NCBI RefSeq assembly: GCF_019204045.1
Contig: NZ_JAGSPC010000001.1
Location: forward strand, 1,426,001 to 1,490,000
Source of the DNA: Erythrobacter crassostreae
GTDB taxonomy: Bacteria; Pseudomonadota; Alphaproteobacteria; Sphingomonadales; Sphingomonadaceae
Direction: 5' to 3'
Length of the DNA stretch: 64,000 nt
Below the pieces are notes generated by a model. That model searched no databases. It was not told where the DNA came from and worked only from the letters and a program-made list of their open reading frames with translations. The stretch's first letter is position 1. Every line of letters starts with the position of its first letter. Of this stretch, positions 38,481-47,381 are shown piece by piece. Position numbers and translations under genes: made by a program.

Positions 38481-39584
38481 CTATTTCTTCGCACCGTTCT
38501 GCGCTGACATCGCTTCAATCAAACGGTCAATTTGCTTGCCTGCGCGCAGATTGAGATCGCGCTGCGGGAACGGAATCTCGATATCGTTTTTCTGGAACAG
38601 CTCCCAGATCCGCAAGTAAACGTCCGACCGGATGTTCGCGAGGCCTTCTTCGGGATCTTGAATCCAGAAACGGACTTCAAAATCCACTGAACTGTCGCCA
38701 AAGCCCATGATGTTCACGCGCGGCTTTGGCCGCTCCAAGATACGGCTTGTTTCCTCGACCGCTTGATAGAGAAGCTCTGATACCAGCTTCAAATCGCTGC
38801 CGTAGGATACGCCAACGGGCGCTCTCACCCGGACGTCGCGTGAGGAATAGGACCAGTTGACCACTTGGTTGATCATCAGATTTTCATTCGGGATCAGATG
38901 CTCAGTCTGGTCGCGGGTGATTACCGAGATTGCGCGAATGCCGATCTTGCGGATTTGTCCGATAGCCTCGTTGCCCGCTTGGTCCGACACCGAGATAACG
39001 TCTCCCGGCTTAATCGATTTGTCGAGCAGCAGCAGTATGCCTGAGATTAGGTTACCGAAAGTCTTCTGCAAACCGAAACCGATGGCCAGACCGAACGCGC
39101 CACCAAAGAAGGCGAGGGCGGTCAGGTCGATGCCTAGCATGTCGATGCCGATGAGGAATGCGAGGGCCCAGATCGCCACAGTGCTCAGTTTTTCAGCAAG
39201 CAGTTTTTGAGTGCTGTCGAACTTCGTGATTTTGCGGATAAGGCCGCGACTAAGCCGTGTCGCGATCCACGCGAGAGTTATGACAAACAGGATAACGCCG
39301 ATAACGAGCAGCACATCGAGCAGTGAAATCCGCATATTGCCAAGCTCGAAAGCGAAATCCTGAAAGGATTGAAGAACTGCGCCTGCGGTTTCATTCTTCT
39401 CACCAACGCCCTCGACAATCTCCTGAGATGCCTCGATCGCTTCGACCGGTTCTTCTGGTGTAGGTTCCGGCTCAGGAGTTGCCGGAGCTTCTTGAGTCGT
39501 GCTTTCATCCGTGCCCGCATCGCCTTGGGCAGCGGGATCGGTTGTTTCGGTCACGTCGGCAGGTAGCGAGGCGGCAGTCGTCAT
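38481..39584 (-). CDS. mechanosensitive channel, MscS family
   Basis: 367 residues. An acidic Pro/Glu/Thr N-terminal stretch (1-60), two to three transmembrane helices (about 95-195) and the MscS pore/beta-domain: AFFGGAFGLAIGFGLQKTFGNLISGI (the Gly-Ala pore helix) and KPGDVIS. It opens on membrane tension during osmotic downshock. It sits oddly inside a sulfur-metabolism run, overlapping metC by 4 bp. Confidence 0.92.
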   Translation of the reverse strand: MTTAASLPADVTETTDPAAQGDAGTDESTTQEAPATPEPEPTPEEPVEAIEASQEIVEGVGEKNETAGAVLQSFQDFAFELGNMRISLLDVLLVIGVILFVITLAWIATRLSRGLIRKITKFDSTQKLLAEKLSTVAIWALAFLIGIDMLGIDLTALAFFGGAFGLAIGFGLQKTFGNLISGILLLLDKSIKPGDVISVSDQAGNEAIGQIRKIGIRAISVITRDQTEHLIPNENLMINQVVNWSYSSRDVRVRAPVGVSYGSDLKLVSELLYQAVEETSRILERPKPRVNIMGFGDSSVDFEVRFWIQDPEEGLANIRSDVYLRIWELFQKNDIEIPFPQRDLNLRAGKQIDRLIEAMSAQNGAKK

Positions 39585-40795
39585 TGATTATCCAATTTCT
39601 CAAGCGCCTGCGCCAGATCAGCGATCAGGTCGTCTGTGTCTTCAAGCCCGATTGATAGGCGAATGGCCGGCCTTGCGCCAGCTTCGCCAGCAGGCTTCGT
39701 GGGCGATACCATCGCGGCGCGGTGATCATGCGGGAAAATTGGCAGCGCCAAGCTTTCAAATCCGCCCCAGCTGTAACCGATACCGAAGAGTTGGAGTGCA
39801 TCGGCCACTTTGCCGCTCGCTTCCGCATCATCACTGCTCAAAACAAAGCTGAACAGACCGCATCCGCCGGTAAAGTCCCGTTTCCAAAGCGCATGGGCGG
39901 AATCATCCGGCAGCATTGGGCACATCACCTGGGCGATCTGTGGGTGCTTGCTGAGCCACTCGGCGATGCGCGCCGCGCTTGCAGTCGATTTCTCAAGCCT
40001 GATCGCCATCGTTCGCAGGCCGCGCCCAGCAAGAGCCGCGTCATCAGGTGAGACCACCTGACCCAGTTCCTGCGAGGTTCGACGCAGTGCGCGATACCAA
40101 CGCTCACCGGCGCTGGCACTGCCCATCATCAGGTCGGAATGACCGCCGACATGCTTGGAAAGGCTCATCATCACAATGTCACAGCCATGTTCGAGAGCGG
40201 CAAAACCAAGCGAGCTGGCCCAAGTGTTGTCGATCAGGCTGACCGCGCCGTTCTCGCGCGCGATGGCCGTGAGTGCGGGGACATCGCAGACCTCCATTGT
40301 GAGACTGCCGGGGCTTTCCAGCCACACAGCCTTCACTGGTTCGTCGAACAGCTTTGCGTAGGCATCTAGGTCAAGCGGATCGAAGAATTCGTAGGTTATG
40401 CCGAACCGTTTCAGCAGGCCGGTCGCCATGCTGCGCGACGGATCGTAAGCATTGTCGGTCATCAGCAATCGATCACCGGGACGCAGCACGGCCATCAATG
40501 CGCCCGCAATCGCCGCCACTCCGCTAGGGTAAAGCACGGTTCCGTGCGCGCCAGGCTCAATCTGGGTCAGTGCCTCGGCCAGCGACCACTGTGTTGGCGC
40601 ACCGCGCCTGCCATAGAAGAACCCGCCATCGGCGTTGCTCTTGCCTGCTGCTTTGCGCGCTGCCTCCGCCTCATAAAGATGCGTAGAAGCACGCCAGACA
40701 GGTGTATTCACAACGGGTCCGGTCCACTCTTTACGCCGACCCGCATTGGCAACACGCGTTGCCGGGCGCATATCTTTGGGGTCTTTCCCGCTCAT
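39581..40795 (-). CDS. metC: cystathionine beta-lyase (PLP, Cys/Met metabolism family)
   Basis: 404 residues from ATG 40795 (frame continues upstream but this start overlaps sseA by 4 bp). PLP-enzyme features: YPSGVAAIAGAL, DNTWASS, and the Schiff-base Lys in MSLSKHVGGHSD. The GGFESLALP and ATR-like C-terminal regions agree with MetC-type lyases. It cleaves cystathionine to homocysteine on the way to methionine; related lyases act on other thioethers. Confidence 0.88.
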   Translation of the reverse strand: MSGKDPKDMRPATRVANAGRRKEWTGPVVNTPVWRASTHLYEAEAARKAAGKSNADGGFFYGRRGAPTQWSLAEALTQIEPGAHGTVLYPSGVAAIAGALMAVLRPGDRLLMTDNAYDPSRSMATGLLKRFGITYEFFDPLDLDAYAKLFDEPVKAVWLESPGSLTMEVCDVPALTAIARENGAVSLIDNTWASSLGFAALEHGCDIVMMSLSKHVGGHSDLMMGSASAGERWYRALRRTSQELGQVVSPDDAALAGRGLRTMAIRLEKSTASAARIAEWLSKHPQIAQVMCPMLPDDSAHALWKRDFTGGCGLFSFVLSSDDAEASGKVADALQLFGIGYSWGGFESLALPIFPHDHRAAMVSPTKPAGEAGARPAIRLSIGLEDTDDLIADLAQALEKLDNQ

Positions 40796-41646
40796 TGCGG
40801 GCCTTGTTGTTTTGGTGTGTCGGGATCGGCGGACCATTCGGCCCAGCTGCCGTCATACAACGCGATGTCATACTTTCCGATCAAATGAAGCGCGAACAGG
40901 AGTATACTCGCTGTAACACCGCTGCCGCATGACGTTACCAGCGGGCGCGAGAGATCGATGCCGGATTGTTCGAATGCGGTCTTGAGCGCACCGGGCGATT
41001 TGTAAGTTCCGTCTTCAGCGAACACTTGATTGAAAGGCAGATTGCAAGACCCGGGTATCCGGCCATTCTCGCCGCCATGAACTGGATCGGGGCCGTCGCC
41101 AAAGACGCGGTCAGCGCCGCGTGCATCGAGCACTTGCTCATCCCCATTCTGAACATTGGCCAGCATGTCGGCCTTAAAACGCACTCCGTTTGCGGCTGGG
41201 AGTGTAGCAGTTTCACATGTTTCGTATGTTGCTTCTCCTGCTTCGGTTTTGCGGCCCTCGCTGCGCCATTTAGCAAATCCACCGTCAAGGATGGCAACAT
41301 CATCAATACCGTGCGCGATTAGTGTGAACCACGCCCGCGCCGATGTTCTAACCGCGCTATCATCATAAAGCACGATCTTGTGCCCTGATTGCACGCCAAG
41401 GCTGGCAAGCCTTTCTGCAAGCTGGGCAGGGCTTGGCAATGCCTGCGGAACGTCAGAACTGGTATCCGTCAGAGTGGCCAAATCCAGAAAGCGCGCGCCT
41501 GGAATGTGTGCCGCCTCAAAATCGGCACGCGGATCGCGATTTGCAGCAGGCAGATGGCGGGACGCATCAAGGATGACGAGGTCCGCAGCGTCCAGATTGT
41601 TGGCCAACCACTCTGTCGATACTAGGCCATTTAGATGATCACTCAT
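40792..41646 (-). CDS. sseA: sulfurtransferase with two rhodanese domains
   Basis: 284 residues from ATG 41646. Inactive-type N-terminal rhodanese domain and a C-terminal one with active-site Cys in CGSGVTA, the SseA/mercaptopyruvate sulfurtransferase loop. It moves sulfane sulfur from 3-mercaptopyruvate or thiosulfate. The first of three overlapping genes (sseA, metC, mscS). Confidence 0.9.
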   Translation of the reverse strand: MSDHLNGLVSTEWLANNLDAADLVILDASRHLPAANRDPRADFEAAHIPGARFLDLATLTDTSSDVPQALPSPAQLAERLASLGVQSGHKIVLYDDSAVRTSARAWFTLIAHGIDDVAILDGGFAKWRSEGRKTEAGEATYETCETATLPAANGVRFKADMLANVQNGDEQVLDARGADRVFGDGPDPVHGGENGRIPGSCNLPFNQVFAEDGTYKSPGALKTAFEQSGIDLSRPLVTSCGSGVTASILLFALHLIGKYDIALYDGSWAEWSADPDTPKQQGPQ

Positions 41647-41694
41647 GCAGGCAGCGGTAGCGCGGCGTGCACGTTGAGCCAAGTGCGGACTGGC

Positions 41695-43014
41695 TCAGGC
41701 GGTTTGCTTCTCCGGCAAATCTTTCAATTCATTCGCCCGCAAGCCGTGGACACCGCCGGGCGGCGTATCAAGCGGAATTGGGTGGAGCCGAGTTGCGCTT
41801 GCCGCGCTGGGCAGGCCAAGCACAAACCTATGCGTTTTGGAGGCTTGACCAGCAGCTTCGACGGTCAATTCGATCATAGGAATAAACAAGGGCTTGGAAC
41901 CTTGCCGCAATGGGCTGATTTCTCGCAGTGGCAGCTGGAGTTTGCCACTGATCGTCTGGCTCTGTTGAGGCCCGATGCGTTCGATGTTCTCCATCGGCAA
42001 GTCGCCTCCAGTCACAGGCGCATTGGCCGATTGCCGCGCACAAACCAGGCGGGCGCTGACGGACAAATCGCGCAAGGCTTGATTCTTGCGGTTGGCGATG
42101 TTGAGGCGGTATTCGACCGTGAACATCATCATGCTTCGCGAAGCGCTAACAATGCCGAGCTGCAGCGCCATTTGTGAAGGCGCACGTGGAGCAGCTGCCG
42201 ACGGCGCGGTAATTGGCTCAATTGGTGCGGGGGCCGATTTAGGAGTCGGTTCAGCGGTAGGTGCAGGTTCAATCTTTGGCTTGCGGACATCGGCGGCCAG
42301 TTTTGGCGCAGGAAGCAGTTGCGGCGGACCAGCTTCGCCTTTTTTACGTTGCCAGAACCACCAAACGGCACCGATCATGGCAGCAAGTAAGGCGGCCAAT
42401 GCAGCGAGCAGTTGGGTCGATATGCCAAACCATCCAGCATCGCTGCTGCTGGAGATTGTATCAGATTCGGCCGCTTCCACCGCTGTCGAAGCAGGGTCTG
42501 CACTTTCGACAGGGGCAAGACCATTCTCGTCAAAGCCCGGTTCTACACTGTCGTCGCCCACAGTGGTGGCGGGTTCGGTAGTTACAGGAGCAGAAGACTG
42601 CACTGCGGTTGTTGCAGGCGCGCTGCGTGGTGGTTGCTGTCTCGCTGCTGCCGGACGTGACGCAGACGAAGCAGAATCACCGGCGCTGCCATTCTCGGTG
42701 GCTGATGGACTAGGCGAAGGTTCGGCAGGAGCCGGTGTCGGCGTGGCCTCTTGGGTTAGCGCAGTTTCTGGAGGCGGTGTTTGAATGCGCCGCGGTCCGA
42801 TCGGCACACCGCTGCGCACGTCGACTGGCCCCTGAGGCGCTCCTGTCGGGGCAGGTGTCGGCGTGGGGGTGGTGTCAGGCAAGGAGAATTCAGGCGGCGC
42901 GTCTTGTGCAGCAACAGGTGCAGCCAGAACTGCGGCCAATGCCGCAAGGCTGAGCGAGAACGACCGGAAATCCGGTTGCTGGACATTGGGAAGAGAAAGT
43001 CTTGGCGCGCGCAT
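41695..43014 (-). CDS. Pro/Ala-rich secreted single-pass protein, unknown
   Basis: 439 residues from ATG 43014 (a TTG 6 codons upstream is less likely). A signal peptide ends at VAAQ, a Pro/Thr/Ala/Ser-rich stretch occupies about 40-190, one transmembrane helix lies at about 200-222 (LLAALAALLAAMIGAVWWFW), a second linker follows, then a beta-rich C-terminal domain of about 150 residues (MFTVEYRLNIANRKNQALRDLSVSARL). The family is not recognised. It ends 48 bp before sseA and could lead that transcript. Confidence 0.75.
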   Translation of the reverse strand: MRAPRLSLPNVQQPDFRSFSLSLAALAAVLAAPVAAQDAPPEFSLPDTTPTPTPAPTGAPQGPVDVRSGVPIGPRRIQTPPPETALTQEATPTPAPAEPSPSPSATENGSAGDSASSASRPAAARQQPPRSAPATTAVQSSAPVTTEPATTVGDDSVEPGFDENGLAPVESADPASTAVEAAESDTISSSSDAGWFGISTQLLAALAALLAAMIGAVWWFWQRKKGEAGPPQLLPAPKLAADVRKPKIEPAPTAEPTPKSAPAPIEPITAPSAAAPRAPSQMALQLGIVSASRSMMMFTVEYRLNIANRKNQALRDLSVSARLVCARQSANAPVTGGDLPMENIERIGPQQSQTISGKLQLPLREISPLRQGSKPLFIPMIELTVEAAGQASKTHRFVLGLPSAASATRLHPIPLDTPPGGVHGLRANELKDLPEKQTA

Positions 43015-43147
43015 GGTGCGGGTCTTGTACAATCGGCTATATTAACAGGCGGCCTACGGGGTCTGGCCGGGGCCTGACATAGATATTGCGGCGCGACAGT
43101 CTAGTTCCCCGCTTGCGTAGCCGACACTTTCACGGCAACAGCGCGGC

Positions 43148-43618
43148 ATGGAAAGCACACCTGAAAACGACCAGAAGCCTGCATTTCTAGGCAAAGACAC
43201 CCCTTTACCCCGTTCACCGGAGCAGGCGCAGCTCGACTACGTGCCCAATCCGCGCAAGGGGGCGCTGTATCTCGTTCGTTTCGCTGCGCCCGAATTCACG
43301 TCGCTTTGTCCGGTGACCGATCAGCCTGATTTCGCGCATCTTGTGATCGATTATGCGCCCGGCGACACGATTGTCGAATCTAAGAGTCTCAAGCTGTTTT
43401 TGGGCAGCTTCCGCAATCACAATGGTTTTCACGAGGACGTGACAGTGGGTATCGGACAACGGCTTGCTGATGAAATGAAGCCGCGTTGGCTTCGCATTGG
43501 TGGATATTGGTATCCGCGCGGCGGTATTCCGATTGATGTGTTCTGGCAGACCGGCGCACCGCCAGCGGATTTGTGGGTGCCTGATCAAGGCGTCGCCAGC
43601 TATCGCGGCAGGGGCTAG
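43148..43618 (+). CDS. queF: 7-cyano-7-deazaguanine (preQ0) reductase, short type
   Basis: 156 residues. Catalytic Cys in [13 protein letters not shown] and the QueF motif ESKSLKL(F/Y) followed by [10 protein letters not shown]. Short, single-domain type I enzyme that reduces preQ0 to preQ1 with NADPH in queuosine synthesis. Divergent from 41695-43014; ends 14 bp before the convergent OYE gene with no clear terminator between them. Confidence 0.95.
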   Translation: MESTPENDQKPAFLGKDTPLPRSPEQAQLDYVPNPRKGALYLVRFAAPEFTSLCPVTDQPDFAHLVIDYAPGDTIVESKSLKLFLGSFRNHNGFHEDVTVGIGQRLADEMKPRWLRIGGYWYPRGGIPIDVFWQTGAPPADLWVPDQGVASYRGRG

Positions 43619-43632
43619 GTTCAGGGGCTGGC

Positions 43633-44919
43633 TTACCCGCGCGCTTTCATGATCGCTTTGTTGCGGGCTTCAACAGCGCGAAACGCTTTGAAAACTGGAA
43701 AGCTTTCATCCACGCGGCCCTGATGACCGAGCATCCAGAGTTGCTCGTAAAACCAGTAAATGCCCGCAAAACCGTTGATCGCTTTCATGATTTGCAGACG
43801 CTTGAGGAAACCGAGCCACTTTGGGATCAGGTCGAGGTTGTCTTCATAGCGCGGAAGGGCATCCAGCCCCGTCATCAGCTGCGTCGGGGCATCAGTCATC
43901 AGGCACATTGGCCGTCCCAGACCGACCACATCGGCTGCGCCGATGTCGAGCGCCTGCTCCATCGCAGCGCGGGTTCTAAAGCCGCCAGTGACCATCAGCG
44001 GCACGGCCACTTCGGATTGCATCGCTTTGGCGAAATCGACAAAGTAGGCCTCCCGCGCGGCGGTGGATGGGGCGACATTCTGGGCCTCTTCTTCCTCCAT
44101 GCCTTCGACCCCCATCAATTTCGGCTGTTCATAGGTTCCGCCAGATATTTCGATCAGGTCAACCGATGCTGCTTCGAGCCATTTGACCACGGCGATGCTG
44201 TCCTCAAAGGCAAAGCCGCCTTTCTGGAAATCGGCACTGTTGAGTTTGACCGAGATCGGGAAATCGGCACCGACGGCTGTCCGGACAGCTTTGACCACCT
44301 CGAGCAGAAGACGCGCACGGTTTTCCAGACTGCCGCCATATTCATCGGTGCGCAGGTTTACGCGCGGACTAAGGAACTGTGAAATGAGATAGCCGTGTGC
44401 GCCGTGCACTTGGACACCGGTAAAGCCGGCATTTCGGCATGCCTTTGCCGCAATCGCCCAGCGGTTTACGAGGTCGGCGATTTCGTCTTTGGAAAGCGGT
44501 GTTGGTTTTCCGAACTGTCCACCGGGCAGGGCCAGTGCGACATCTGATGATGACTTTGGATTCGGGTTTACCAGCTTCTGCGTTTGCCGACCGCCGTGGC
44601 TGATCTGGGCCCACAGATGGTTGCCGGTACGCGTGCCTGCCTTGGCCCAACTTGCCAACCGTTTGGCCATATCGGCGTCGGGCTTCTGATCGATCACAAC
44701 ATTGCCGGGCCGTTCGAGATGGTCCTTGTCGATGATAATGTTTCCGGTCAGCAGCATCCCCGCGCCTCCGTCGGCCCAGATGCCGTAGAGCCGTTCTAAC
44801 TCCGCCGTCGGGCGACCGTCGGGCGTTGCCAATCCCTCCGTCATTGCGCCTTTGGCGATCCGATTGGGCATGACGGCCCCGCAAGGTAATGTCAGCGGGT
44901 TACTCAGTTCGATGCCCAT
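43633..44919 (-). CDS. NADH:flavin oxidoreductase, Old Yellow Enzyme family
   Basis: 428 residues. FMN beta-barrel signatures: LPNRIAKGAMTEG, AQISHGGRQ, GVQVHGAHGYLISQFLSPRVN, DEYGGSLENRARLLLE, and MVTGGFRTR near the phosphate site. These enzymes reduce activated C=C bonds of enones or xenobiotics. The C-terminal about 60 residues are basic and aromatic and longer than in minimal OYEs. The ATG at 44919 is preceded by AGGAG and a perfect palindrome CCTAATTAGG at 44928-44937. Confidence 0.9.
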   Translation of the reverse strand: MGIELSNPLTLPCGAVMPNRIAKGAMTEGLATPDGRPTAELERLYGIWADGGAGMLLTGNIIIDKDHLERPGNVVIDQKPDADMAKRLASWAKAGTRTGNHLWAQISHGGRQTQKLVNPNPKSSSDVALALPGGQFGKPTPLSKDEIADLVNRWAIAAKACRNAGFTGVQVHGAHGYLISQFLSPRVNLRTDEYGGSLENRARLLLEVVKAVRTAVGADFPISVKLNSADFQKGGFAFEDSIAVVKWLEAASVDLIEISGGTYEQPKLMGVEGMEEEEAQNVAPSTAAREAYFVDFAKAMQSEVAVPLMVTGGFRTRAAMEQALDIGAADVVGLGRPMCLMTDAPTQLMTGLDALPRYEDNLDLIPKWLGFLKRLQIMKAINGFAGIYWFYEQLWMLGHQGRVDESFPVFKAFRAVEARNKAIMKARG

Positions 44920-44927
44920 GATGTGCT

Positions 44928-44997
44928 CCTAATTAGGTCGTGATTTGCAACCCAACTAACGAAATGGAGGTGGAACGGCAAATTGGAAGCCCAACTA
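44928..44997. promoter_or_regulatory. palindrome and repeated CCCAACTA upstream of the OYE gene
   Basis: CCTAATTAGG (44928-44937) is a perfect 10-bp palindrome just upstream of the OYE ribosome-binding site. CCCAACTA occurs twice, at 44951-44958 and 44990-44997, 39 bp apart. These are possible regulator sites; OYE genes are often controlled by TetR or LysR-type proteins, but none is encoded here. Confidence 0.3.
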
Positions 44998-45108
44998 GGC
45001 GGATTGGTTTCGTCGGGGACAACGCTGGTCCGTTTTTCGAACCTATATCCCAATGCGCCACGATATATTCTGGCGCGGACGCGCCCCGCCACATCTTAGA
45101 GGTTTGCC

Positions 45109-46215
45109 ATGCCTTTCGAGAGACCGTATTCGCCTTCGCCGCACAAGCTTTCGATTTTTTGGGGTAATAATTCTATCAACGCCTACACCGCAATAGCGCA
45201 TCATGCCGTCTTGGCGGTGCCTCCTGGGCTAGAAGCTTTTGGGATTTCTACAGCTCGCCGTGAGTATGGACTAAAGTTCAAGATACTCGCGAGAGGCTTT
45301 ATCCAATCGAAGGACACTAGCGAAGCCAAAGGTGTCGCGAATATTCTCGACAACGCACCGCTTTGGACATTTGGTAGTTACCGCCTTGTCGGCCAATTTA
45401 AGAAACTAGATCAAGATGCGACCGCGATATTGACTCAACGGCTTCGTGAAACGGTTAATGGTACGCAATGGGGCGGTCGCTCCTATTGGCTGGACAGTCC
45501 CGACAAGCGGCAGGATGAGCTCGCGCGTTGGGCACGCTCATTCATGAAGATTGATTTTGGTCTGATTAACAATCCGAGCAATTATTCAATTGCCCTGAAA
45601 TTCTGTCAGGATGGCGCGGCTACCTATGCTTTGCTGGGCAAATCCATCTCGGTGAGAGAGAGGTTTGCTTATCGGCGCAGTGATGTGGGCGCGTCGATAA
45701 ACCCCGTGCTTGCGGCCTGCCTTGCGCGGATGATGCCTGCAAAACTTGATGGTATGGCGATTGACCCGACATGCGGAAGCGGGACGCTTTTGTTCGAGCG
45801 TCTGCGCTATTCTCAGGAGCAAGGCGGGCTTGGCATTGACGTTAGCAAGGTGGCGCAGGAGGCTTTCACAGAGAACCTGCGTGACGCTGGTCTTGGAGGC
45901 CGCGACGTGAGATTCCAGCTGGGATCGTCAATAGATGCCAAGCATTGGCAATCCTGTTCGTCTGTGACGGCAAATCTGCCATTCGGAATACGTGTTCGCG
46001 AAAAGCCGGGTGCGCTTGATGAAATGTACCGCGCGATCCTAGGGAATGCGCAATCCAATCTCGCGGATGACGGGCGAATTCTGCTTACCAGCAGTTATCG
46101 CAGAGGCTTGGAGGGTGCTGCCCATGATTGGAGAGACCAACTAAAACTTCTCTCGAGATATCGGGCTGAGATGGGCGGACTACACTATCAAATTTTTGTC
46201 TTTGGCAGACGATAA
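45109..46215 (+). CDS. RNA/DNA methyltransferase of the UPF0020/RlmKL-like class
   Basis: 368 residues. An N-terminal region (1-170) with no clear motif, possibly a degenerate THUMP-like RNA-binding part, then a Rossmann methyltransferase: motif I IDPTCGSGTLLFE (about 220-232) and motif IV ANLPFG (about 290). D-P-x-C-G-S-G-T plus N-x-P-F-G is typical of guanine-N2 RNA methyltransferases (RlmK/L, Trm14-like). The substrate is unknown. GC and codon use are lower than in the cores upstream, so it may open the accessory part. Confidence 0.7.
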   Translation: MPFERPYSPSPHKLSIFWGNNSINAYTAIAHHAVLAVPPGLEAFGISTARREYGLKFKILARGFIQSKDTSEAKGVANILDNAPLWTFGSYRLVGQFKKLDQDATAILTQRLRETVNGTQWGGRSYWLDSPDKRQDELARWARSFMKIDFGLINNPSNYSIALKFCQDGAATYALLGKSISVRERFAYRRSDVGASINPVLAACLARMMPAKLDGMAIDPTCGSGTLLFERLRYSQEQGGLGIDVSKVAQEAFTENLRDAGLGGRDVRFQLGSSIDAKHWQSCSSVTANLPFGIRVREKPGALDEMYRAILGNAQSNLADDGRILLTSSYRRGLEGAAHDWRDQLKLLSRYRAEMGGLHYQIFVFGRR

Positions 46216-46474
46216 TGCCCGGTCACTTTTGTTGGAGAAGAGATTTGGGAAAGTGTGGGGTGTAACAACAGCTTGGATTTTGTAGACGTACTTTCAATGG
46301 CTTAGAGCCTTTCTGCGTCCAAGTTGATTGGACTAAACATCACAACTCATTGGTCCAAATTGCTGAGGTTTCAGAACTGGTTGGACTAACCTTCTCGCTT
46401 AAATGAGGATCGGCCTCTGGCTGCAAAATCATAGCGTTCTGCTATATCTCACTTCCTGCGAAAGGGAGATACGA
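46216..46474. promoter_or_regulatory. AT-rich spacer with TTGGACTAA-type repeats
   Basis: No gene is supported here. TTGGACTAA occurs at 46328 and at 46381, the latter within GGTTGGACTAACC, and the inverted form TTGGTCCAA at 46350. The same motif (GGTTGGACCAA, other strand) recurs at 55425-55435. They could be operators for the gene that follows or binding sites for a transposase or recombinase. Confidence 0.4.
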
Positions 46475-46960
46475 GTGACTAATTCGGGAAAATTTGTTGA
46501 AGGTTGGCCAGCACTGATGTCGTCGGAAATGGCGGCGCGCTACGTCTCGGTCGATGAAGACTTACTCCTTCATCTTGCGAGCCAAATGGACATTCCGGTT
46601 GTCGAGGTGGAGGACCTCGCAATTCGCTGGCGGAGGCAAGACCTTGATCGACTGATCAAGAAACTACCTTCAGCATCAAGCAAGCTTATCAGCGATCGGC
46701 CAGCGCGTATTTTTAAGCTTGAGCGTTCGCAAGTCGAGGCGATCGCGGAAACAGTCGCAAGACATCTTGAACGTCATGAGTCGAGATCAGAGAGTAAACT
46801 TGTTTCGATAAATGAAGCGACTTCAATCCTCGGGATCGGGCGTTCTAGTGTCTACAGAATGATCAGCGAAGGCACCTTGGAGACCAGACACATCGGCCGA
46901 AGAACGCTCCTTCTTAGGAGCGACCTTAATGCGATCCTTGAAGGTTCTTGCGACAGCTGA
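46475..46960 (+). CDS. DNA-binding protein with two excisionase/MerR-like HTH modules
   Basis: 161 residues from GTG 46475, supported by AAAGGGAG 6 bp upstream. The C-terminal module (SINEATSILGIGRSSVYRMISEGTLETRHIG, about 115-160) is a clear excisionase-type helix-turn-helix. The N-terminal part (MSSEMAARYVSVDEDLLLHL... IRWRRQDLDRLI, about 15-65) resembles a second, more degenerate copy. Small proteins of this kind act in excision or regulation of mobile elements. No integrase is adjacent; it lies just upstream of tRNA-Leu. Confidence 0.72.
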   Translation: MTNSGKFVEGWPALMSSEMAARYVSVDEDLLLHLASQMDIPVVEVEDLAIRWRRQDLDRLIKKLPSASSKLISDRPARIFKLERSQVEAIAETVARHLERHESRSESKLVSINEATSILGIGRSSVYRMISEGTLETRHIGRRTLLLRSDLNAILEGSCDS

Positions 46961-47022
46961 CTTGGCCGAAGATTGCAGGCCACTACCTTGGTGATTCTTT
47001 TGCGTAGCACAGGCTATTGTTG

Positions 47023-47052
47023 TTGACAGGAGCGCGGCGTCATCGCTATCCG
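47023..47052 (+). promoter_or_regulatory. predicted sigma70-type promoter of tRNA-Leu
   Basis: TTGACA at 47023-47028 and TATCCG at 47047-47052, 18 bp apart, about 45 bp upstream of the tRNA. The -35 is perfect; the -10 is weak. A GC-rich discriminator follows, as expected for a growth-rate-controlled stable RNA promoter. Confidence 0.5.
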
Positions 47053-47096
47053 CGCGCTTCGCATCGCTGCTCCAAACGAGCATTCAGCGACGGCGT

Positions 47097-47183
47097 GCCC
47101 AGATGGCGGAATTGGTAGACGCGCATGCTTCAGGTGCATGTATTCGCAAGGATGTGGAGGTTCGAGTCCTCTTCTGGGCACCA
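47097..47183 (+). tRNA. tRNA-Leu (anticodon CAG), CCA encoded
   Basis: 87 bases. Acceptor GCCCAGA (47097-47103) pairs with TCTGGGC (47173-47179); discriminator A, CCA encoded at 47181-47183. The anticodon stem CATGC/GCATG encloses loop TTCAGGT, giving anticodon CAG. A long variable arm (class II) and the T-loop GGTTCGAGTCC are present. The tRNA 3' end faces the Tn7-like module. Confidence 0.95.
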
Positions 47184-47381
47184 TTTCCTCATTCCATTAT
47201 TATCAGAATGACCTCTGTAAGCCGTGACGTGGCGGTAGAGCCCGTGGTCGTCATCGGCGCCGAACGAGCGCTCGCTCTCGAAAAGGCTCTCCAGGTTGTC
47301 GGCTGTTCGGGGCTAGCTGAAAAAGTGTGCCGGATCTGCCGCGGTCGGGCATACGCTAAGAGTTAATGTGTTCGGACCCGT
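47184..47381. other. spacer between tRNA-Leu and tniQ; candidate element end
   Basis: 198 bp without a gene. If the Tn7-like element is inserted downstream of the tRNA, its terminal sequence should be here. A TGT at 47216 (TGTAAGCCG...) is the best-looking start because Tn7-like ends begin TGT, and GTTCGG-type words occur three times (inverted about 47259, then 47305 and 47369). I could not find a partner end or a target-site duplication by eye. Confidence 0.3.

Noticed and set aside
43148..43618. queF as part of a 7-deazaguanine DNA-modification (Dpd) system with the PLD at 62155
   Set aside because: No DpdA-type transglycosylase or other Dpd genes lie nearby and the two are 19 kb apart; queF fits ordinary queuosine synthesis.
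47103..47366. Open frame of 87 codons running through tRNA-Leu
   Set aside because: It is the tRNA sequence itself read as protein and continues into the non-coding spacer; no protein-like features.
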